From positions 1-64,000 of the forward strand of contig NZ_JAATHD010000008.1 of the NCBI RefSeq assembly GCF_011947265.1: DNA of 64,000 nt, given 5' to 3'. Source of the DNA: Paenibacillus sp. HB172176. GTDB taxonomy: Bacteria; Bacillota; Bacilli; Paenibacillales; Paenibacillaceae. Of the stretch, positions 57,808 through 64,000 are shown one piece after another. The number at the start of each line of letters is the position of its first letter. Position 1 is the first letter of the stretch. A model generated the notes under the pieces. It was not told where the DNA came from. It saw nothing but the letters and a program-made list of their open reading frames with translations, and did no database searches. The position numbers and the translations under genes are program-made.

Positions 57808-60800
57808 TTACTGGTCAGAAGCGACAATTGCGGTTACCTTGTGACTGCCGCTCATGACAACGCCGTGAATAATCTCCTTCATCCGCGCAGGATCGCACTC
57901 CGTGCGAAAGCCGTTCTCAATGCGCACGACATGCACATAAAGCCGATCAATGTAGAGCAGCGGCTTTACGGCATGCAGCTGAGAATAGAGCAATGAGATA
58001 TGAAGCGTCTCTCCAATATCCCAGCCCGATCCCGTCGTGTTGCCTTTGTCCGAATCTAGAAATTGTTGCAGCTTGGCCGCGCAGGCCATCTCGAGCGGAA
58101 CCAAATCCTCGATTGAATGCGTCGCAACCGTCGCATGCACCGAAATCTCGAGATATGCGGGCTCGATAACCTTGATTGCCCCTCCGAGGGTGACAATGTT
58201 CGAAGCGCTTTGCAGCAGCTCCGCTTCAACCGTCCTGCGCAGCTCCGGGAATTGCGCGATATTCGAGTAACCGCCTTCCGGCGACGCGACGACCACCAGC
58301 GATCCAGGCGAGCGCTCCAGCGCGCCATTGCGGTTAGACAGACATTTCACCTTGGACATCTGCGGATAAGCCTCGCGGGCAATCCATTCCACATCTCTCG
58401 ACGTGACGGCCCGGCCGCGATGCTTCAGCTTTTGCGGCCCTCTTCTCAGCACCTGCGATATCGTCTCCGTATTGCCCCCGCCAATGGACGGCTTCATATT
58501 GCTTACGCTGTCCACATACGCTACCGGCAGCTGCAGGCTCTTTATTTCTCCCGCATCGACCTGCCCCACGGCGCCGAAGGTTGACTTGAACGTCACCTTC
58601 GCCGTATTATCCTGATTCGGAGACGGCGACTTGCCCTTCAGACCGTCTCCGAACTGAAGCGCGCCTGCAGCGTAATCCGGCGTATAATGTCGATCGTCAG
58701 GGCCTGATTCCGCAAGAGAAGCAACGCCCTTCCACTTCACCCAGAATCGCAAAATATTCCCTTCGCCATCCCGCTGCGCAACGTATTGCTCAGGCTCGTT
58801 CTCGAGCAGAGCCGCTTGCTCCGCCGCCGAGAAATTCAACATTTCATCGAGCCATACCTCTTCCTCGATAATCGCCGCCGGATGCACGACGGCAAAGCCA
58901 TCGGCAGGTATCGCAACCAGTCTCTCGTGGCTAACCTGCTGTCTTACCGGAACGGCGTTGAGATACAAGCCTTCCGCAATCGGATGCCGGGGATAAGCCT
59001 CGCCGAGACTCTTGTCACGATTCACCGCTCTGATCCAGTAGCGTTCGCAGCCGAACAGCCTCGCCTGTGCCATCGAAGGCGGTCCCGCCCATTGCCAGCC
59101 TCCGCTGACGGTGAAGCCTTCCGTTCCGTCGCTTACCTTCAGCGGCGTCCATATCAGACGCCCGTTCTCCATGCACAACGCTTCCCATTCCAGCCACGGC
59201 GGAGCATGGTGCGCCGTGTATCGCTGCTGCAATTCAATATGCATATGCAGCGGACCTTTGAGCGGCGGCGTCAGGAAGCTCAAATAGACAGCAGGCGCAA
59301 GTGACGGTATCGCTTCGAACAGCTTGTAAGCTTCTCCGCCGTTCCTTGCAGACAACGTATGCTCCTGATTGTCGATATTATTTCGTATGTACAGCTGCTG
59401 AGGCATGAATTGCACCTGCGTGCCTTGCGAATACGTCAATCTCGGCTTCGACAGCCAAGGCGACATGTATTGCACGATATGGGACAGAATCGGATCGACT
59501 TGAATCACGCGGGCCCGAATCCAATACTGCAGCTTGCCGTTGACATAGGAGGGCTCCAGATTATCCGGACAGAGAAATTTCAGTGTGAAGCTCTTCTCCT
59601 CTCCCTCGGGCAATTCCTCGAAGAAGCTTCCATAATTCTCTTCTCCGGATAATCGATCCCAGTTCGTCCCGTTCCAGTACTCCCAGAGTACTTGCTTGAT
59701 TCGAACGCGGGGAGGCGTCTTCTCCTCCAGTTCGGCGGTACGCATAATAAATTTCCACTTGATCTCCGGATCCTGCGCCATTCGCAGTTGATTCGGAATG
59801 GCCGTAGCCGAGAACGTCAGCTCAAGGCGGCTGCTTCGCTTCGTGAAAGCCTCCTCGCAGGACAGATAGAACATGGACGCATTTCCGAATTGCTCCCCGA
59901 ACGGATAGAAGCCGTCCTCGATCAGCTCAAGCTCGTTCGCATAGAGCTCATTCGGCTTAATGCCCTCAGGATCTCCAACGTGGTCGTGAGAAGCGCGAAT
60001 GCGCAGCTTATCCATCTCGTATTGCTTCTTCAGAAGCGGAGAAGCCTGTCCCGGCCGCTGCTTCAAGACGCATTTGATCCATCTGCCGATCTCGCCTTGA
60101 TGCTCCGTCTCCTCGATTCGTCCCCCTTGCTTCTTAAGCAGAATAATCATATTGCCTGCCGAGGTTGCTTCATCAAAGCTCCTCCACTCTCCGTCGCAAG
60201 GGTACTGCCACAGTACATGCTCAGAGGCAAGCGATGCGGCGAGCTCCGGCTCGGAGTATTGCTTCTCGCTCACCTGCACGGTGAAATAGAAGCGATTGGG
60301 CCGGTCGACGAGGAAGAGATCGTCATGCCTGACGAACAAAGCATGCTCTTGCTCATTCGGACGCGACACCGTTTCGAACAGCGAGAGCTCCTCCGCTAAT
60401 CCGAGTGTTTGGCTATTGCTGTAATCCTTCGCCGCCGTAACGATCTCGTCGCGTTCGGGATTTACGTTAATGATCTCCATCAGCTTGGCCGGCGTAGCCG
60501 TTATCGCCCGCTCCGTCTCGAAGATCAGCGGATCGCCTCCGTCCGGATTCGCCGCGTTAAGCAGCAATCCCGCCGGCAGATGCACCGGATCGACGGCCCC
60601 CTCGCTAAGCTTGAACAGAACATTGGATTTCGCCGGCCGCGGCGGATTCAGCTTCACTTCAATAAGATCCAGGAAGGACAGAAAGTGATTAAGAGGAGCC
60701 TGATTCAAACGCTGAACGGTTTCCTCAAGCATCTCGGACACGATATAAGCAAGTCCCGTTCCCGCGTCGGGATCCTCCAGCGACAATCGCCATTCCGGGG

Positions 60801-60906
60801 TATAATAGGGGGCCATTTCCTTGAGCCTCGCCATAAAGTCTTGACGTGTATTCAGATTAATTTTCGGTGGACGATTGTCACCGCCCCTGGTTCCTGCCTG
60901 ATTCAT
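57808..60906 (-). CDS. eCIS baseplate wedge protein (Afp11-like)
   Basis: A 1032-residue baseplate assembly protein. Marks are NTRQDFMARLKEMAPYYTPE and DPDAGTGLAYIVSEMLEETV at the N-terminus, central beta-rich insertions, and the gpJ-type end: HRGRAVTSRDVEWIAREAYP, LSNRNGALERSPGSLVVVAS, and GWDIGETLHISLLYSQLHAV. It starts 18 bp after gp25. In Afp/PVC clusters a PAAR gene (Afp10) normally lies between gp25 and this gene; none is present here. Confidence 0.86.
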   Translation of the reverse strand: MNQAGTRGGDNRPPKINLNTRQDFMARLKEMAPYYTPEWRLSLEDPDAGTGLAYIVSEMLEETVQRLNQAPLNHFLSFLDLIEVKLNPPRPAKSNVLFKLSEGAVDPVHLPAGLLLNAANPDGGDPLIFETERAITATPAKLMEIINVNPERDEIVTAAKDYSNSQTLGLAEELSLFETVSRPNEQEHALFVRHDDLFLVDRPNRFYFTVQVSEKQYSEPELAASLASEHVLWQYPCDGEWRSFDEATSAGNMIILLKKQGGRIEETEHQGEIGRWIKCVLKQRPGQASPLLKKQYEMDKLRIRASHDHVGDPEGIKPNELYANELELIEDGFYPFGEQFGNASMFYLSCEEAFTKRSSRLELTFSATAIPNQLRMAQDPEIKWKFIMRTAELEEKTPPRVRIKQVLWEYWNGTNWDRLSGEENYGSFFEELPEGEEKSFTLKFLCPDNLEPSYVNGKLQYWIRARVIQVDPILSHIVQYMSPWLSKPRLTYSQGTQVQFMPQQLYIRNNIDNQEHTLSARNGGEAYKLFEAIPSLAPAVYLSFLTPPLKGPLHMHIELQQRYTAHHAPPWLEWEALCMENGRLIWTPLKVSDGTEGFTVSGGWQWAGPPSMAQARLFGCERYWIRAVNRDKSLGEAYPRHPIAEGLYLNAVPVRQQVSHERLVAIPADGFAVVHPAAIIEEEVWLDEMLNFSAAEQAALLENEPEQYVAQRDGEGNILRFWVKWKGVASLAESGPDDRHYTPDYAAGALQFGDGLKGKSPSPNQDNTAKVTFKSTFGAVGQVDAGEIKSLQLPVAYVDSVSNMKPSIGGGNTETISQVLRRGPQKLKHRGRAVTSRDVEWIAREAYPQMSKVKCLSNRNGALERSPGSLVVVASPEGGYSNIAQFPELRRTVEAELLQSASNIVTLGGAIKVIEPAYLEISVHATVATHSIEDLVPLEMACAAKLQQFLDSDKGNTTGSGWDIGETLHISLLYSQLHAVKPLLYIDRLYVHVVRIENGFRTECDPARMKEIIHGVVMSGSHKVTAIVASDQ

Positions 60907-60924
60907 TGCTTTCGCTCGCTCTCG

Positions 60925-61326
60925 TTATTTGGTGCCTTCCTCCAAGTAGAAAGGATAGACCTGGTTGAACAGATTATTCGTCGACCTCACCACATATTTG
61001 ACCTCCAGCAACACGCGTCCGTTCTGCTCCCCATCACTGGACGCGTTCACCTCGACATCCTTCACCCTTGGCTCCCAATTGCGGATAGCCTCCAATATAT
61101 CGCTGGCAATCAGTCTCATCGTCATATCATCCGTTGATTCGAATACGAAGTTCCGCAAGCCGCAGCCAAAATCCGGTCTCATCAGACGTTCTCCCTTGGA
61201 GGTTCGGATAATGATTCGAATCGCTTCCTCAATATCTTCATCGCCCTCCGACATCCGGATGCGGCCTGTCGTCTTATCGACCTGGACGGGGAATTTCCAT
61301 CCCTTGCCCAAGAATGGGGCTGACAT
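60925..61326 (-). CDS. eCIS baseplate gp25-like protein (Afp9-like)
   Basis: A 133-residue GPW/gp25 family protein (FLGKGWKFPVQVDKTTGRIR, EEAIRIIIRTSKGERLMRPD, FGCGLRNFVFESTDDMTM). It holds the inner wedge ring and contacts the first sheath layer. AAGGAGG site at good spacing. It lies 74 bp after the spike gene. Confidence 0.93.
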   Translation of the reverse strand: MSAPFLGKGWKFPVQVDKTTGRIRMSEGDEDIEEAIRIIIRTSKGERLMRPDFGCGLRNFVFESTDDMTMRLIASDILEAIRNWEPRVKDVEVNASSDGEQNGRVLLEVKYVVRSTNNLFNQVYPFYLEEGTK

Positions 61327-61400
61327 AAGCAGTGACCTCCTTGCTTCGCCTGAATATAGCAGTTGTTCGAAAACTTCCGCTTTTGATTGGAACAGTCCAT

Positions 61401-62126
61401 TTAATTAATCTTCACCATGGAGCCTTTCAGCGTAAGCATGCCGCTTGAGCTTATCTCCAGCATGCCGCTGGCTTGCATCTTCAGAGACGCGTCGGCTTTA
61501 ATCTCCATCTGCGTCGCGTGCAGGGACATGCTTTTGGAGCCTTTAATCGTTACGTCTCCTTGACTTGTCATCGCGATCGATGCTCCGGAACCGCATTTAA
61601 GATCCACCTTATGACCCGAGCTGTCCAGACTCAAGGCATATTGCTTGTCCTGCGTCTGAATCGATATCGCCTTATCCTTATCCGACATTTCGATGGTATG
61701 ACCTTTATTGGTTTTAATCACGACGCTCTCATTGCCCGATTTGTCGTTGAATTCAATCTCATGGCCGCTCCGCGTTTTAATTTTGCGAATATCGTTGTTT
61801 TCGCCGCCTGCAGGGGGCTTGTCCTTGTCGTTCCAGAGTGATCCGATCACAACAGGCTGATCCATTCTGCCCATCATGAACGCGATAAGCACTTCGTCAT
61901 TCACTTCCGGGATGAACAGCGTTCCCATATCTTTCCCGCCCATCATGCTGGCCACCCTTATCCAGTCTGTCTCGAGCTCGCCTTCGCGAAGCGGGAATTT
62001 CACCTTCACGCGGCCAAGCTTCTCGGGATCCTTGTTGTTCGTAACATGCGCGTTCCAAACGCCCGACAGCTGATCGGGCTGCATCGATCGTTGCTGATCG
62101 AATAATCCGGTGAACATTCCATTCAT
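61401..62126 (-). CDS. eCIS spike protein, gp5/VgrG-like (OB-fold plus beta-helix)
   Basis: A 241-residue spike. The N-terminal OB-fold (VWNAHVTNNKDPEKLGRVKV, DWIRVASMMGGKDMGTLFIP, VLIAFMMGRMDQPVVIGSLW) precedes a repetitive beta-helix needle from residue about 120 (SGHEIEFNDKSGNESVVIKT, GDVTIKGSKSMSLHATQMEI). Trimers puncture the target membrane. In Afp8 this part is fused to the hub; here it is a separate gene overlapping the hub gene by 4 bp. There is no extended toxin domain at the end. Confidence 0.9.
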   Translation of the reverse strand: MNGMFTGLFDQQRSMQPDQLSGVWNAHVTNNKDPEKLGRVKVKFPLREGELETDWIRVASMMGGKDMGTLFIPEVNDEVLIAFMMGRMDQPVVIGSLWNDKDKPPAGGENNDIRKIKTRSGHEIEFNDKSGNESVVIKTNKGHTIEMSDKDKAISIQTQDKQYALSLDSSGHKVDLKCGSGASIAMTSQGDVTIKGSKSMSLHATQMEIKADASLKMQASGMLEISSSGMLTLKGSMVKIN

Positions 62127-63214
62127 ACGGCATTGCCCTCCACTTCAAAATACGCGATATAGCCGGCATCCGAGTCCAAGCGATGCGTCACCTTCGTTAA
62201 CAGGAACTTCGTCGGCGTTGTGAAGCCCAGCCCGGTTATCTTGATCATTTGTCCCGGCTTGATTTCCGGAACGCCTACGCAGGAGCCGTTTCCCTTCACG
62301 AACTCCCGAGACTGCCTTGCCAGTATCGCTTTTGCGAATTGATTGGCTTCTTCGGTTGAAGACGCCTGTGTATAGTAAGTTTCGCTTTTTTTCGTACTTA
62401 GCAGCCCCGCATATGTCGGTCCGGTTTTGCTGCCGTCTCCGATCTTTTCGACCGAGCTTGATGTTCCGACAACTTCCTTCTTCTGCTTCACATCGTAGCC
62501 TCGCACCGTAACCTTCGAAGTTTGCCCCGTTACATCGACATGAAGGTTGAAATGCAGCAGATCGAGCCCATACTTTAACTCAAGGATCGGTTCGGAGGAG
62601 AAGCTGTGTTTTTTGAAATACAGGTTCTTCTCACTAATATAGAAGAGATAATCCAATTCTTCCGCCAAGCTTCGCAAAAAATGGTAGTCGCTGACGCCGA
62701 TTTGTTCGATCGTGGCTCTCTGGGTTGTCGTCGCGTCAACGCTCGGCGATAGAGAGTACTCGCCGGCGATTTGCGACACAACATCGCTTATTTTCATGTT
62801 CGACCACATTTTGGAATGGGAGGTTCTCATCATAAGAAGGGAACGATCCATTGCCGTTACGATAATATTCACATTGGCATTCGTCGTATACTCGAGCGAA
62901 TAGCCCGTAATAATGCCATCGAACACACTGCTCTTCTTATCGTGATACCCCATCTTGATAACAAGCTTCTTCCCCACAGCAATTGTCGTGCCAATCCAGT
63001 TCAGCTCGGTGGGGTTCCACACATATCCGTTCACAATGCAGAATCTCGCGACATCGGCTTCCGGGCCCGTTGTTTGCTCCACTTCTACCCAACTGAGAGC
63101 CATATCGGGCGTGCTGACCTGTTGTCCGTCGATCAAGATATCCGCGTCAGGAGCGTTGAAGTCAAGATATTTGTTCGTAAGCGTATCGTAGGAATAGGTT
63201 GCCACGGCTATCAC
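62123..63214 (-). CDS. eCIS hub protein, gp27/late control D-like
   Basis: A 363-residue hub protein (YLDFNAPDADILIDGQQVST, GTTIAVGKKLVIKMGYHDKK, VSDYHFLRSLAEELDYLFYI), matching the gpD / gp27 half of VgrG-like Afp8. Three copies would convert the sixfold tube to the threefold spike. It overlaps the LysM gene (GTGA) and the spike gene (ATGA). Confidence 0.9.
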   Translation of the reverse strand: MIAVATYSYDTLTNKYLDFNAPDADILIDGQQVSTPDMALSWVEVEQTTGPEADVARFCIVNGYVWNPTELNWIGTTIAVGKKLVIKMGYHDKKSSVFDGIITGYSLEYTTNANVNIIVTAMDRSLLMMRTSHSKMWSNMKISDVVSQIAGEYSLSPSVDATTTQRATIEQIGVSDYHFLRSLAEELDYLFYISEKNLYFKKHSFSSEPILELKYGLDLLHFNLHVDVTGQTSKVTVRGYDVKQKKEVVGTSSSVEKIGDGSKTGPTYAGLLSTKKSETYYTQASSTEEANQFAKAILARQSREFVKGNGSCVGVPEIKPGQMIKITGLGFTTPTKFLLTKVTHRLDSDAGYIAYFEVEGNAV

Positions 63215-63837
63215 TCCAATCTTGGAATCGTGAGATTGGTGCCCGCCTTCAGAAACCTCGGATTATCAATGCCGTTCGCCTCCGCGATATGTCTCCATGC
63301 GCCTGGATCTTCATACTCCTCGGCCGCTATCGTCCATAGCTGATCGCCCTGCCTGACGGTCTTGCGCTTGGTGCGATCCGCTGATTGCCTGGGCACCTCC
63401 TGGTATTGCTCCTTCATCGTTTGCGTGCTGCTCATCTCAATATCGAGCGTCGCTCTTACCGGAACTCCCGTTTCCAGGAACATGGTATACTTCTGATTAA
63501 TGCTTGTTATGATGCCTTTGAAGTCAAGAGATCCCCAGATAAAACGACAGGAAGGAGGCGCATGCAAATCCGAATCCACGTCCAGAATTCCGACAATCTT
63601 GGAGGTATGCGTCCGGACATCCACTCCCGCTTCGAACGTATCGAAGAATAGAGGCAGCTTGAGAATCGTCGCGTCTCCGCCCATGAACTGCGTGATTGGA
63701 TTTTGCAGACCGGGCACCTCGTTCTCGGCATATTGGTTGCCGGCCTGCATCTCGTATTGCGTAGGATTAAACAGCACATCGACAACATCGGTCGAATTGC
63801 TGCGATAGATCCAGAATTGCGCTTTGCTTAATGCCAT
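63211..63837 (-). CDS. eCIS LysM tube-adaptor protein (Afp7/gp53-like)
   Basis: A 208-residue protein. The N-terminal adaptor domain (KAQFWIYRSNSTDVVDVLFN, NPITQFMGGDATILKLPLFF) is followed by a C-terminal LysM motif (VRQGDQLWTIAAEEYEDPGA, GIDNPRFLKAGTNLTIPRLE). In Afp/PVC this class joins the inner tube to the hub. ATG at 63837 is preferred to an upstream ATG because GGAGG lies eight bases ahead. It has the same design as the XkdP-like gene of the tailocin but is not closely similar in sequence. Confidence 0.9.
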   Translation of the reverse strand: MALSKAQFWIYRSNSTDVVDVLFNPTQYEMQAGNQYAENEVPGLQNPITQFMGGDATILKLPLFFDTFEAGVDVRTHTSKIVGILDVDSDLHAPPSCRFIWGSLDFKGIITSINQKYTMFLETGVPVRATLDIEMSSTQTMKEQYQEVPRQSADRTKRKTVRQGDQLWTIAAEEYEDPGAWRHIAEANGIDNPRFLKAGTNLTIPRLE

Positions 63838-63888
63838 CTTTCCTGCCTCCATCTCCGCTCAAACGCTAGTCGCCAGCATCGCTTCTAT

Positions 63889-64000
63889 TTATAGCCCTCT
63901 GCGCCTTTGCTCCAGCTTCATCTTCTTCTCAAGCGCCTTGTATACTCTGTCGGCGATGACCTCCGGCTGCAGCTGCGGCATCTTCATAATCATCGACTGC
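63889..64000 (-). CDS. C-terminal end of a small eCIS gene (partial)
   Basis: Runs off the right edge. The last 37 codons read SMIMKMPQLQPEVIADRVYK, ALEKKMKLEQRRRGL and TAA, helical and basic. The place just before the tube adaptor is that of the small unassigned protein (Afp6-like position) in eCIS operons. Family not recognised from this part. Confidence 0.55.
   Translation of the reverse strand, partial: QSMIMKMPQLQPEVIADRVYKALEKKMKLEQRRRGL

Overview
The window looks like a chromosome segment of a Paenibacillus-type Firmicute (family level is an inference from gene content and order). Supporting signs are a T-box ahead of pheST, a ZTP-type leader ahead of folD, the ccpN-ppsR and glpX-ndk neighbours, a PBSX-type tail cluster, an SLH-tagged lysin, TTGACA/TATAAT-like promoters and strong AGGAGG ribosome sites. 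No rRNA or tRNA gene was seen.

Layout. 1-630: noncoding, repeat-rich. 631-6056 (minus): folD, argS, aroC, aroA. 6144-10388 (plus): a LysR regulator and a FAD oxidoreductase / SigJ-like sigma / DoxX-like set. 10686-18328 (minus): a giant ZapA-headed coiled-coil protein, pheT, pheS and their T-box and promoter. 18765-19870: a type I holin-like toxin locus and a hicAB pair whose hicA is frameshifted. 19986-36752: a tail-only, contractile, PBSX-like element. Its structural operon (minus) runs from a tail terminator-like gene through sheath, tube, frameshifting chaperone, tape measure, hub and baseplate to fibres, holin and a three-domain lysin. A sigma-like activator sits upstream, and a divergent XRE repressor plus ImmA-type protease close the element. 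No terminase, portal, capsid or integrase gene is present, so it reads as an R-type tailocin rather than a prophage.

36808-45441: a membrane protein with HEAT repeats and a cNMP-binding-like domain, a GNAT acetyltransferase, a receptor with a degenerate class III cyclase domain, and, divergently, a PAAR-like DUF4280 protein followed by a membrane-anchored MORN-repeat protein. 45526-46073: a 51-bp tandem repeat array that has replaced the front of a second holin-like toxin gene. 46236-49255: glpX, ndk, ccpN and ppsR, a gluconeogenesis-linked core block. 49299-51492: insertion-sequence and regulator debris followed by a DHA2 efflux pump. 51615-64000 (minus): the baseplate half of a second, unrelated contractile machine, an extracellular contractile injection system (eCIS). 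It holds a LysM tube adaptor, separate gp27-like hub and gp5-like spike, gp25, two large baseplate proteins, a gpI-like protein and one unknown. The eCIS operon lacks a PAAR tip gene at its usual place; the DUF4280 gene 8 kb away could supply it.

The points most worth following are the coexistence of two contractile machines, the pseudo-cyclase receptor sharing a mirrored promoter element with the PAAR-MORN pair, the 1174-residue ZapA protein, and the repeat array fused to a toxin remnant. Small genes inside the tail element carry nonsense codons, which suggests decay or domestication at its edges.
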